Below, in pieces: positions 27,007 to 35,343 of a stretch of 64,000 bases of DNA (its first letter is position 1; the number at the start of each line of letters is the position of its first letter). Origin of the DNA: Paenisporosarcina quisquiliarum_A (lineage in GTDB: Bacteria > Bacillota > Bacilli > Bacillales_A > Planococcaceae); assembly GCF_043641925.1 (NCBI RefSeq), contig NZ_JBHZRU010000008.1, forward strand, positions 62,001-126,000, in the 5' to 3' direction. The position numbers and the translations under genes were made by a program. The notes beneath the pieces are model-generated. The model was given only the letters and a program-made list of their open reading frames with translations. It searched no databases and was not told where the DNA came from.

Positions 27007-27857
27007 ACAAATACTGCCTCCTTATGCGATACCGCCAAATTCATGCTGATATCTAAATTACTTACGCTATGTGTTAAGGCACCAATTGATATAACATCCA
27101 CACCAGTTGATCCATAACTTGCTAAACTCTGTAAATCAATACCGCCTGAAGCTTCGGTAATAATCGTATTTGGTACAAGTTGTACCCATTTTGAAATCAT
27201 CTCAGGTGTTTGATTATCCAACATAATAATAGATGGTTTGGCTTCGATTGCCTCTAGTAGTTGTTCTTCGGTTTCAACTTCAACCTCAATCGCCACGGTA
27301 TGTCCGACTTTGGAGCGGACTAACGTCACTGCTCGAGAAATAGAACCTGCAGCTGCGATATGGTTATCCTTTAACATCACCGCATCATACAATCCATTTC
27401 GGTGATTCACTCCACCACCCATACGAACTGCATATTTTTCGAACATTCGTAAACCTGGCGTTGTTTTTCTCGTATCTACAATTCTCGTATGTGAAGAGTT
27501 TAAAGTCGTAACACAGGAATGAGTCAACGTGGCGATTGCACTCATACGTTGAATTAGATTTAAAAGGACGCGTTCGCCGGCTAATAAAGTCGCAACAGAA
27601 CCTTTAATACGAACAATCGCTTCACCAATCTCCACGTGTTCTCCATCTTGTTTCAATACTTCAACTTCAATCGAAGGATCCAATAACTCATAGCCCCATT
27701 TAAAGCACTGTACACCGGCTAAAATACCCGCTTCTTTAAAGCGGATAATGGCTTCTCCTTGATCTGTATCTGTAAATAAAACCGAGGAAAGGTCTCCATC
27801 CCCGATATCTTCAAGTAAAAATAATTTTAATGCCTCTTTAACTTTCAATGCATTCAT
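27003..27857 (-). CDS. nadC: Nicotinate-nucleotide pyrophosphorylase NadC
   Basis: This 284-aa quinolinate phosphoribosyltransferase has EDIGDGDLSS near residue 16, RKTTPGLRMFEKYAVRMGGG with NHRNGLYDAVMLKDNH near residues 133-165, and EASGGI near residue 235. It converts quinolinate and PRPP to nicotinate mononucleotide. The start ATG directly follows the nadB stop, with AAGGAG upstream inside nadB. It is the middle gene of nadBCA. Confidence 0.96.
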   Translation of the reverse strand: MNALKVKEALKLFLLEDIGDGDLSSVLFTDTDQGEAIIRFKEAGILAGVQCFKWGYELLDPSIEVEVLKQDGEHVEIGEAIVRIKGSVATLLAGERVLLNLIQRMSAIATLTHSCVTTLNSSHTRIVDTRKTTPGLRMFEKYAVRMGGGVNHRNGLYDAVMLKDNHIAAAGSISRAVTLVRSKVGHTVAIEVEVETEEQLLEAIEAKPSIIMLDNQTPEMISKWVQLVPNTIITEASGGIDLQSLASYGSTGVDVISIGALTHSVSNLDISMNLAVSHKEAVFV

Positions 27858-29402
27858 TTAAACAAACTCCTTTATTGCGGTTTCTCGCGTTCGATAGTGA
27901 ACGCCTTGAATTGATTGTTCAATTACTGTTCCAGTCCATTCGTCCATCGAAATCGAGAAGTCCTCACGGTAATGGCCACCACGACTTTCAGTTCGTAGAA
28001 GTGCTGAAATCGCGATTAAACGACTCGCTATAAATTGATGCGCAAGCTTAACATCTTTACAACATAATGAGGAAAGTGGGGGCAACGTGATGTCATCGAA
28101 CGTATTTAAAAACGAACTCAATCCATCATGTGATCGTAAAATACCTACTTGTTCCGTCATTTTTTGGCGTAATGAGTTGTCAAAAGTGTAAGGGACGAAC
28201 TTAGGAACCTTATGTTTACTCTCTAACGTTAATACATGTGTTTCAGGTTTGTTAATAATACATTCAGCTAATCTAGCACCGAAGACTAATCCTTCTAATA
28301 AAGAATTGCTCGCTAACCGATTTGCTCCATGCACGCCTGTAGAAGCAACTTCGCCTATAGCATAAAGATGTGGAATTGTTGTTTCTCCATATTCGTTTGT
28401 TTTAACCCCGCCCATATGAAAGTGAGCGCCAGGTCGAACAGGAATTAAATCAATTTGTGGATTGATTTGATGACGCATGCAATTTGCATATATAGAAGGG
28501 AACTTCTGTTCAAACCCTTCTATGAAACGAGCATCTAAATAAACCGGATCATGCTTTTGCCAATGCCATTCAATTGCTCTAGCGACGATATCTCTAGGTG
28601 CTAACTCCAACAAAGGATGTACATCATGCATAATACGGACGCCATCTTTATTAACCAAATGAGCACCTTCACCTCGAACGGCTTCTGAAATAAGTCCACA
28701 AGATTGACCATTCAGTGTTAAAATTGTTGGATGAAATTGAACAAATTCTAAATCCTCAAGAACTGCTCCGGCTTGATAAGCAAGTGAAAGTCCATCACCT
28801 GTTGCAACGGAAGAATTGGAATGATGACTGTATAATTGCCCAATTCCACCTGTGGCAAGGACTATATGTTTTGCGAAAATGGTTTCCTTCTGACCTGATG
28901 GGTGAAAGACAACAACTCCAATGCATCTTTCGTCATCAATGACTAATTCAACTGCAAGTCGATAAGGTAGTAAGGTAATTTTATGAGATGCTTGCTCAAA
29001 TAAAAATTGGTGCAATATTTTACCGGTTTGATCTCCACCCGCATGTACGATACGTCTTGAAGAATGTGCTCCTTCATGACCGAGACTTGGATATCCATTA
29101 TTGTCTTTATCAATAGGTAAACCATCTCTAATTAGTTCCTCTACCAATTCTTTGCCTTCATTGACAAGGAGTTGAACACGGTGAGGGTTTGCATGGTTAG
29201 CCGTAGCTAACATTGTATCTGTCGCATGAGAGGAAGGAGTATCAAGTGGGGAAAGGGAAGCGGCAATTCCGCCTTGTGCGAGATTGGTATTGCTAATAGT
29301 AGGTTCATCCTTCGTTAAACATGCAATGCGATAGGTAGGGGGAAGTTTATAGGCTAAAGTAAGTCCTGCTACTCCACCACCAATGATTAAAACATCATAC
29401 AT
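27858..29402 (-). CDS. nadB: L-aspartate oxidase NadB
   Basis: This 514-aa flavoprotein has an N-terminal dinucleotide fold (VLIIGGGVAGLTLAYKL), the NLAQGGIAASL and HEGAHSSRRIVHAGGDQTG motifs of the succinate-dehydrogenase/aspartate-oxidase family, FHMGGVKTNEYG near residue 325 and GANRLASNSLLEGLVFG near residue 365. It oxidises aspartate to iminoaspartate for NadA. The ribosome site at the ATG is weak. It is first in the operon and divergent from nifS across a short region with a NiaR-like palindrome. Confidence 0.96.
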   Translation of the reverse strand: MYDVLIIGGGVAGLTLAYKLPPTYRIACLTKDEPTISNTNLAQGGIAASLSPLDTPSSHATDTMLATANHANPHRVQLLVNEGKELVEELIRDGLPIDKDNNGYPSLGHEGAHSSRRIVHAGGDQTGKILHQFLFEQASHKITLLPYRLAVELVIDDERCIGVVVFHPSGQKETIFAKHIVLATGGIGQLYSHHSNSSVATGDGLSLAYQAGAVLEDLEFVQFHPTILTLNGQSCGLISEAVRGEGAHLVNKDGVRIMHDVHPLLELAPRDIVARAIEWHWQKHDPVYLDARFIEGFEQKFPSIYANCMRHQINPQIDLIPVRPGAHFHMGGVKTNEYGETTIPHLYAIGEVASTGVHGANRLASNSLLEGLVFGARLAECIINKPETHVLTLESKHKVPKFVPYTFDNSLRQKMTEQVGILRSHDGLSSFLNTFDDITLPPLSSLCCKDVKLAHQFIASRLIAISALLRTESRGGHYREDFSISMDEWTGTVIEQSIQGVHYRTRETAIKEFV

Positions 29403-29434
29403 TCATTACACCAACTTTACGAAAAGTTTACACC

Positions 29435-29467
29435 TGTCTTGACACTATTAATGACATAAAGATACAG
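29435..29467 (+). promoter_or_regulatory. NiaR-like palindrome over the nifS -35
   Basis: TGTCTTGACA (29435-29444) is a perfect TGTC-TT-GACA inverted repeat. Its right half is a perfect TTGACA -35 for nifS, with only a weak -10 about 17 bases on. Bacillus NiaR (YrxA), which represses nadBCA and nifS with nicotinate, binds TGTC/GACA-type palindromes in this position. Assignment to NiaR is inference. Confidence 0.5.
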
Positions 29468-29515
29468 TGAATACAAGTATAAATTTGCAGTTCGTCTCAG
29501 AAAGGTGCTAAAAAA

Positions 29516-30625
29516 ATGATTTATTTGGATTATGCTGCCACTTCACCTATGAGAAGAGAAGCAGTAGAAGCTTATGTAGAAGCTGCCTCACAGGCATTTG
29601 GAAATACACAAAGTCTCCATGATCATGGAACAAAAGCAGCTGAATATATTCATTCGTGTAAAGTGGCCTTTAGCGAGTTATTGAATGTGAGGTCTAGTGG
29701 ATTTTATTTCACAGGGAATGCATCAGAAGGAAATCAGCTTGCAATCCGCTCCATTTTGCGTGGAAGACCTAAATCATGCAACGTCATTATTACTACATAC
29801 TTGGAGCATGCATCCGTGTTGATAACCATGCATGAGCTAGAAAAAGAAGGCTATATCATTCGGTATGCTCCGGTTAATCAAGACGGGATCGTTGATATCG
29901 AGTGGATAAAAAAAGAAGTGAATGAACAAACAGCCATAGTAGTTCTACAACTGGTCAATTCAGAAATGGGTGCCATACAGCCGGTAAAAGAATGCGTGGA
30001 AGCTGTGGCTGCATATCAAGTTCCTGTGCATTGTGATATGGTGCAAGCTTTTGGCAAGCTTCCTATAGATATAAATGCCATAGGGGTTACTTCAGCTGTC
30101 ATTTCACCTCATAAGTTTGGGGGACCTAAAGGCGTAGGAGTGGTGTATATGAATCCATCCATTCACTGGGAATCAGTGATGGAAGGAACGACACATCAAA
30201 GTGGATTCAGAGCGGGCACAGTAGATGTACCTGCAATCGTTGCTAGTACAATCGCAGCGAAATTAGCAGCAACTGAGCAGCAAGCTGCTTTTAATCGAGC
30301 TGTGGAATTGCAGGGATTTTTATTTAAGAACATACATAGTGACATTCAAATTGTCGGAAATGTGAAAGAGAAATCGCCATTTATACAAGGAATCATTTTG
30401 CCTCACATCGAAGGACAGTGGATGATGCTCGAATGCAATCGACACCAAATTGCTATCTCCACAGGCACTGCTTGCAAAATAGGTCACGGAGAAGCAATCT
30501 CTGCAATAAAAGCACTCGGATTTGAAATTGATGTAGCACGGAGGTTTGTGAGGATTTCTTTTAATGGAAGTACGACGGTTGAGGATGTTGAGGAGTTTTT
30601 GAAGATTGTGAATAGGAGTTTATAG
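29516..30625 (+). CDS. nifS: Cysteine desulfurase, nad-associated NifS
   Basis: This is a 369-aa PLP enzyme. The PLP-binding Lys is in SAVISPHKFGGPKGVGVVY (about residue 204) and the catalytic Cys is in ISTGTACKIG (about residue 322). YLDYAATSPM at the start is typical of the NifS/IscS group. It is divergent from nadBCA exactly as nifS is in B. subtilis, where it loads the NadA iron-sulfur cluster. AAAGGTG precedes the ATG. Bacillus has niaR (yrxA) directly downstream; here that gene is absent. Confidence 0.92.
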   Translation: MIYLDYAATSPMRREAVEAYVEAASQAFGNTQSLHDHGTKAAEYIHSCKVAFSELLNVRSSGFYFTGNASEGNQLAIRSILRGRPKSCNVIITTYLEHASVLITMHELEKEGYIIRYAPVNQDGIVDIEWIKKEVNEQTAIVVLQLVNSEMGAIQPVKECVEAVAAYQVPVHCDMVQAFGKLPIDINAIGVTSAVISPHKFGGPKGVGVVYMNPSIHWESVMEGTTHQSGFRAGTVDVPAIVASTIAAKLAATEQQAAFNRAVELQGFLFKNIHSDIQIVGNVKEKSPFIQGIILPHIEGQWMMLECNRHQIAISTGTACKIGHGEAISAIKALGFEIDVARRFVRISFNGSTTVEDVEEFLKIVNRSL

Positions 30626-30628
30626 GAA

Positions 30629-30660
30629 AACCCCCACTTTTCGGATGAGAAGTGGGGGTT
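30629..30660 (-). terminator. Terminator after the receptor-peptide cassette
   Basis: AACCCCCACTT pairs with AAGTGGGGGTT. The T run (TTTT) is on the minus-strand side, ten bases after the peptide gene stop; it may also end nifS transcripts. Confidence 0.85.
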
Positions 30661-30669
30661 AAACTACGT

Positions 30670-30798
30670 TTATATACTAAAATTTTGAAGTTGATTATTA
30701 GTTATTTTTGGAGGTATATCCGCTTGCGAGCTCGTAGGTGTATAAAAGTTAACCACTAAAGTAACTAAAACTAAAATAGCAAAAATTTTCTTTTTCAT
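30670..30798 (-). CDS. Putative secreted signalling peptide (NprX/PapR/Phr-like)
   Basis: This 42-codon gene starts in the TAATG overlap with the stop of the receptor gene 30798-32087; GGGAGG lies just upstream inside that gene. The product begins MKKKIFAILVLVTLVV, a classic Sec signal peptide, reaches a small-residue cleavage region TSSQA near residues 22-26, and leaves a tail DIPPKITNNQLQNFSI with no cysteine. Size, layout and position equal nprX after nprR or papR after plcR, where the processed C-terminal 5-8 residues re-enter the cell through Opp and bind the receptor. A terminator follows ten bases later. The mature signal is probably within the last eight residues, but this is inference. 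Confidence 0.8.
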   Translation of the reverse strand: MKKKIFAILVLVTLVVNFYTPTSSQADIPPKITNNQLQNFSI

Positions 30799-32087
30799 TA
30801 TAAATCCTCCCAAAATTGTATTGTTTTAATTTTATATAAAAAGCAATTAGCTTTTTGAAAATATTGAGATGCATTTTTATACTTACGTTTTTCAGTGTAT
30901 TTATTTCCTAAAGCTACACTATACTTATGCGCGTAGATATAGTCTTTATTCTCTTCAAAGAAATTCACTGCCGAAATCATAGGCTCTTCATAATTAATAT
31001 GGTCAAGTAAAGCTAAGTATAAATTAAAATGATGATAAAAAGGTTCAGTGGCTGTTGAAGAATTTTCATTAATAATTTTTAAACCTTTAAGACACCACTC
31101 GATAACTTTTTCGTAATCATTGTTTTTAGAAAATTCCATTATTATATAAAGCACTGATACCAAATAATTTTCCTTATCATTTGCAAAATTCAATAAACTG
31201 TCTTCAAAGTATCGAATTGCTTTAACAGATTCACCTTGAATTGCAGCAAGTGAACCTAGGTTATGAAGAATAATCCCATGTTGATCCTGCAAATTTAGAT
31301 CATTGACAATCTTTTGTGCAAGCAGAAAACTTTCTTCTGCATATTTAAAATTCGAGTTTTTTTTGTGTGCAATCCCAACAATCATATAAGAGTCTAGAGC
31401 TCTTCTAAATAACAGATTATTTCGGAATAATGCCAATGATTTGGATGCGTACTCTATCGTGTTAGTAATTTTCCCTTCAGATAAATAACTCAAACTTAAA
31501 GCGTTATAAAAATCCGCAAGTTCCCATTCATCGATTTGAAATGATGCAATTAAATTTAAAGCTGATTCAAAATATGATAGAGCTTCAACAAAATTTCTTT
31601 GGATATAATAATAAATACCGGAATTAAAATAATATAAAAATTTTTGTCTGCCATCAAATTTATCTTCCATATGTTTTAAAGTGTTCTGGAGTGCTAAACA
31701 TCTCTCATCATTAGGATTCAAAATTAAAATCAGTCGGTATAATATTAAGTTATATGTGTAGAAATTTCTTTCATTTTTAAACAATAAATTTTTATTAAAC
31801 AACTTAGGTATCTCTTCACCAATATGATTCTTGTTTCTTTCAATTATTGATTTTTTATAAAAACTTAATAATTGATTCATAAATTGATTTTCTTCTTCTA
31901 ATGAAATACTCCAATAATCAATACCTAACCTGTCTATTAAAAGCTTTATCACATCTTCACTAGGAACCGTCTGGTTGTTCTCGATTTTACTCAGGTAAGA
32001 AGTCGAGCATATCCCTTTTGCCAAGGTGACTTGTTTCATATTCTGTTGTATACGGGACATTTTGATTAGCAAACCGATATTATTCAT
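30798..32087 (-). CDS. RRNPP-type HTH-TPR peptide receptor, paralogue 7
   Basis: This is a 429-aa regulator. The XRE HTH covers residues 1-60, with recognition region KGICSTSYLSKIENNQTVPS. The remaining 370 residues are helical TPR repeats, such as FVEALSYFESALNL, KITNTIEYASKSLALF and SVKAIRYFEDSLL, ending with KYKNASQYFQKANCFL and WEDL. Length and layout are those of NprR. It is the only one of the seven paralogues followed by a peptide gene, whose ATG overlaps its stop. AAAGGTGG precedes its ATG. It has its own upstream region with a GTTGGGAAAC inverted repeat and is divergent from a small DUF3006-like gene. It probably binds the adjacent peptide and controls nearby promoters. Confidence 0.85.
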   Translation of the reverse strand: MNNIGLLIKMSRIQQNMKQVTLAKGICSTSYLSKIENNQTVPSEDVIKLLIDRLGIDYWSISLEEENQFMNQLLSFYKKSIIERNKNHIGEEIPKLFNKNLLFKNERNFYTYNLILYRLILILNPNDERCLALQNTLKHMEDKFDGRQKFLYYFNSGIYYYIQRNFVEALSYFESALNLIASFQIDEWELADFYNALSLSYLSEGKITNTIEYASKSLALFRNNLLFRRALDSYMIVGIAHKKNSNFKYAEESFLLAQKIVNDLNLQDQHGIILHNLGSLAAIQGESVKAIRYFEDSLLNFANDKENYLVSVLYIIMEFSKNNDYEKVIEWCLKGLKIINENSSTATEPFYHHFNLYLALLDHINYEEPMISAVNFFEENKDYIYAHKYSVALGNKYTEKRKYKNASQYFQKANCFLYKIKTIQFWEDL

Positions 32088-32138
32088 ATATCCACCTTTA
32101 AGACTACATTGTTATTTGAGTAATATCTACTATTTAAA

Positions 32139-32200
32139 GTTGGGAAACATTCCTCCAAAATTGCTATAAAAACGACCTTTTCAGAAAAAAGTTTCCCAAC
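32139..32200. promoter_or_regulatory. GTTGGGAAAC inverted repeat (candidate operator)
   Basis: GTTGGGAAAC at 32139-32148 and its exact complement GTTTCCCAAC at 32191-32200 lie 42 bases apart, between the divergent paralogue 7 and the DUF3006-like gene. A related GTTGGGAATG occurs upstream of the six-gene run at 40701-40710. Two arms about five helical turns apart could be bound by a looped or multimeric regulator. Confidence 0.5.
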
Positions 32201-32307
32201 AAGTAACTCTTTATTCTTATATCATACCGAATTATGATTAGATTGTAACTATTTAACACAAAATTATTAGAAAATACAATAACCATCTCATAAAGGAGCT
32301 GTTATGA

Positions 32308-32604
32308 ATGAGTCCAAGTATTTTATATACACTTGATCGTTTTGAAGAAGGATTAGCAATACTATTGCAATATCCTTGTGCATCAAATGTGCTAGTCGTA
32401 CCTATTGAAGACTTAAATAACGAAATGCATTTAGGAACTCTTCTATCAGTTGAGATAGAAATTGAAGGATTTGTAGTCAAGAAAGTGACTAAACATAAAC
32501 TAGAGAAAACGATGCAAGAAATGAATTTAGTTTCCAAGTCGAAAATTAACGATTATAAAATTGATTTTAAAAAAGGATGCTTAATTTACACTGTAGCAAG
32601 TTAA
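32308..32604 (+). CDS. DUF3006-like small protein
   Basis: This is a 98-aa protein. YTLDRFEEGLAILLQYP followed by VVPIEDLNNEMHLGTLLSVEIE resembles the short beta-rich DUF3006 domain (I-DRFEG-x-A-V). It is soluble with a basic middle segment and no catalytic motif. AAAGGAG lies nine bases before the ATG at 32308; another ATG four bases earlier is out of frame. It lies between two receptor transcription units and is divergent from paralogue 7, so it is a candidate target of that receptor. Confidence 0.65.
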   Translation: MSPSILYTLDRFEEGLAILLQYPCASNVLVVPIEDLNNEMHLGTLLSVEIEIEGFVVKKVTKHKLEKTMQEMNLVSKSKINDYKIDFKKGCLIYTVAS

Positions 32605-32650
32605 AATTGCGTGCCTAGACACTACCGCCAGTGTCTTTGACATAACAAGA

Positions 32651-32700
32651 AGCCAGTAATGATTTCCTAAGACCTCGGGAAATCATTACTGGCTTTTTAT
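32651..32700 (+). terminator. Terminator between the DUF3006-like gene and the receptor run
   Basis: AGCCAGTAATGATTTC pairs perfectly with GAAATCATTACTGGCT; T5 follows on the plus strand. It directly abuts the stop of the last receptor in the six-gene run and probably serves both directions. Confidence 0.85.
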
Positions 32701-33993
32701 TTATAAATCTTCAATATGCTCAAGTCTGTTTAATCTCAAATTATGTTGTTTAGCAAGTTCAAAAAAGCTTACAGATTTCTTATATTTTTTTTGTTTAAGA
32801 TATATATTTCCAAGTAATAAAGCATATTTAGAGCAATGTCTCTCATCTGAAGACTTTAAAAAGAATTCATAAGCCTCTTTGATTTTATTTTCTAAAATGG
32901 GTAAATTAGTTTCTTTATAAAAGTATATATTAAAATGATGTTTAAATCTTTGATGATTCATTGGGTTTCTACTCTCTTCAATAATTGAAAGACCTACAAT
33001 TGCCCAGTGTTTAGATTCTTCATATTTCTTTAATCTTGAATATTCCTTAATTAATGAATAAACAGGATATAGTTTTTCATCATCGATTTCATTCTCAGAT
33101 TTACATTCATAACTTTGAAGATAATATTTTATTGCTGCATGTGCATCGCCTCTTTTAGTTGCAACAGCGCCTAAATTCTGTTTTATGCTCGGTAAGTATT
33201 TTGTGATATTAAATTGAACCGCCAATTTATCTGCTAAAAGTAAATTTTCAAATGCATTTTTTAGTAAATAGGAATTTTCTTGTGTGAGAGATAATAACAA
33301 ATAGCATTCAATTGTACGTGTGGTATAAAATTCATTCTCAAAATATTTTAATGCATGCTCGATATATTCACTAGATTTCAACCATTGTTGTTGAGTTAAA
33401 TAGCTATGTCCAAGTAAATAATGAAAGTCTGCTTGCTCCCATGTTTTAATCGTAATTATATTTTTGTATTGGATTGCAGATTGAAACGAATAGAATGAAA
33501 GTGAATATTCCTGCATTAATGAATAAAAGCTTCCTAAAATTGAATAATATAAAAATGACTGATAGTCACTAAAGTTATTATTTTTTAATTCTGTAAGTGC
33601 TTTTATCAGTGATTGAGTATCATTTTTTACATCTTGAGCAACTAAAGTTAACCTTATTAGTTGAAGTATGTTAGTGTAATAATCTTCATCAGCTATTAAA
33701 TAGTATCCTTTACTAAATATACTTAATTGCTTTTTTATATATGACCTGTTTTTATTTATCACACCTTCAAAGTATAAATCTTCTAAATCTTTTCTGAATG
33801 TCTGTTTCCCCTCAGTGATTAAATTTATTTGCAGTTTTGTACATAATGATAGTTTAATTTTATCACTAGGTAAAATAGAGTTGCTTTCAATTTTGCTTAA
33901 ATAAGAAGGTGTACAAATTCCATCTGCCAAATCACCTTGTGTTTTGTTTTGTCTAATACGTTCAAATTTTATGATATGTCCGTAATTATTCAT
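32701..33993 (-). CDS. RRNPP-type HTH-TPR receptor, paralogue 6 (orphan)
   Basis: This 430-aa protein has an N-terminal XRE HTH (KFERIRQNKTQGDLADGI, then CTPSYLSKIESNSILPSDK) and a long TPR array, for example YSLSFYSFQSAIQYK and DAHAAIKYYLQSYEC, ending in KYKKSVSFFELAKQH and IEDL. It is last in the six-gene minus-strand run, 41 bases after paralogue 5. A terminator, not a peptide gene, follows it. Its C-terminal end groups it with paralogues 1 and 7. Ligand unknown. Confidence 0.83.
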   Translation of the reverse strand: MNNYGHIIKFERIRQNKTQGDLADGICTPSYLSKIESNSILPSDKIKLSLCTKLQINLITEGKQTFRKDLEDLYFEGVINKNRSYIKKQLSIFSKGYYLIADEDYYTNILQLIRLTLVAQDVKNDTQSLIKALTELKNNNFSDYQSFLYYSILGSFYSLMQEYSLSFYSFQSAIQYKNIITIKTWEQADFHYLLGHSYLTQQQWLKSSEYIEHALKYFENEFYTTRTIECYLLLSLTQENSYLLKNAFENLLLADKLAVQFNITKYLPSIKQNLGAVATKRGDAHAAIKYYLQSYECKSENEIDDEKLYPVYSLIKEYSRLKKYEESKHWAIVGLSIIEESRNPMNHQRFKHHFNIYFYKETNLPILENKIKEAYEFFLKSSDERHCSKYALLLGNIYLKQKKYKKSVSFFELAKQHNLRLNRLEHIEDL

Positions 33994-34034
33994 ATATAGA
34001 CATCCTTTTTAATTCATGTAGTCTTGTTTATTTA

Positions 34035-35312
34035 TTATATATCTTCAATAAATCGGCGATTTTGGTTTTTAGCTAAAAATTCATTTGCCAAAACAAAATA
34101 TTGAGTAGCTTTTTTGTATTTGCCTGCATTATTAGAGAAATTGGCTATAAGTATTGCATATTTATGAGCATTTCTATAATCGTTAATTTCTTTAAAGTAT
34201 TGAACAGCATCCTTAACTTTGCTTTCAAAGTCCTCATAACCATTGTGGATAGATAAGTGAATTTGGAAATGATGATAAAGGTTTTTAGACAAATCACTTT
34301 GGTTAGTATGGTATTCAGTCATTCCCTTTTCGCACCATTCCACGACCTTCTTGAAATTAAAAGTGATGGAATATTGTAAAACTATACTATAGATGATACG
34401 TAGTTTGACGAAGGGATCTGTAGAAAAGTCTAAACTCTTGTGAAAATTTATTAAGGCTAATTCCACATTGTTGTTAACACTATAATAGTTGGCTAAATTG
34501 GAGTATATAAGTGCCAGATTTTCTGTCATATTTTCTTCTTTTGCAAGTTTTTCAGCGAGTGATAAATTTTCGAAGTGTTTTTCAAGGTTATACGCCCTTT
34601 TGTACGCAATCGCAGAAGAAATATATGTTTCAACAGCTCTAGATAACAATAATTCTTTGTTGAAAAAAACTTGAGCTTTTGAAAATGATTCTAAAGATAC
34701 TATTAAATTATTATGATACAAATTTAAAATTCCAAATACATTGTAAAAATCAGCGATTTCGTATTCTTCTAATTTACATATGGTAATTAATAATGAAGCT
34801 TTTTCTAGTGATTTTAGTGACTTAGTCAAATCATTTTTAAAATAAGTAAAATATCCTAGACAAGAATAATATAAAAATGACTGGTAAGAATCAAAGTCAT
34901 CAATAAATTTAGAGATTGAAAGTAAATATGATTGAATTTCATCTGAAATCCCTTCATTACTAATTATTTTTAAGCGTACTACAATCAATATATATGTATG
35001 GAAATGTTTTGGGTTGGAAAGTAGATGATTCGATTCTAGTATTTCTGTTAGAGAAATTGTATCCCTGTATTTCAAGGCTTTGCAATAGATTGTTCTCACT
35101 TTTTTCAGGAACTCTTCATCTGTTAATGAAGAATTAGAATAAGTAATATTTAGACGTGTAAACAATTCCAATAGAACTTCATCAGTAGGTGCAATCGAAT
35201 TATTTTCGATTCTACTCAAATAAGAAGGCGTACATATCCCTTCAGAAAGTTGTACTTGTTTTAAGTTTTGTCTAATGCGTTCGAACTTTATGATATGCCC
35301 ATACTTATTCAT
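34035..35312 (-). CDS. RRNPP-type HTH-TPR receptor, paralogue 5 (orphan)
   Basis: This is a 425-aa protein with an HTH of the same family (KFERIRQNLKQVQLSEGI, then CTPSYLSRIENNSIAPTDE) and TPR helices such as LTKSLKSLEKASLL, NLIVSLESFSKAQVFF and NNVELALINFHKSLDF. The C-terminus KYKKATQYFVLANEFLAK with RRFIEDI places it closest to paralogues 2 and 3. AAAGGAG precedes the ATG, 31 bases after paralogue 4. The 41-base gap downstream has no peptide gene. Confidence 0.83.
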   Translation of the reverse strand: MNKYGHIIKFERIRQNLKQVQLSEGICTPSYLSRIENNSIAPTDEVLLELFTRLNITYSNSSLTDEEFLKKVRTIYCKALKYRDTISLTEILESNHLLSNPKHFHTYILIVVRLKIISNEGISDEIQSYLLSISKFIDDFDSYQSFLYYSCLGYFTYFKNDLTKSLKSLEKASLLITICKLEEYEIADFYNVFGILNLYHNNLIVSLESFSKAQVFFNKELLLSRAVETYISSAIAYKRAYNLEKHFENLSLAEKLAKEENMTENLALIYSNLANYYSVNNNVELALINFHKSLDFSTDPFVKLRIIYSIVLQYSITFNFKKVVEWCEKGMTEYHTNQSDLSKNLYHHFQIHLSIHNGYEDFESKVKDAVQYFKEINDYRNAHKYAILIANFSNNAGKYKKATQYFVLANEFLAKNQNRRFIEDI

Positions 35313-35343
35313 TAAATAAACTCCTTTAAGGGCGAGCTTTCAA

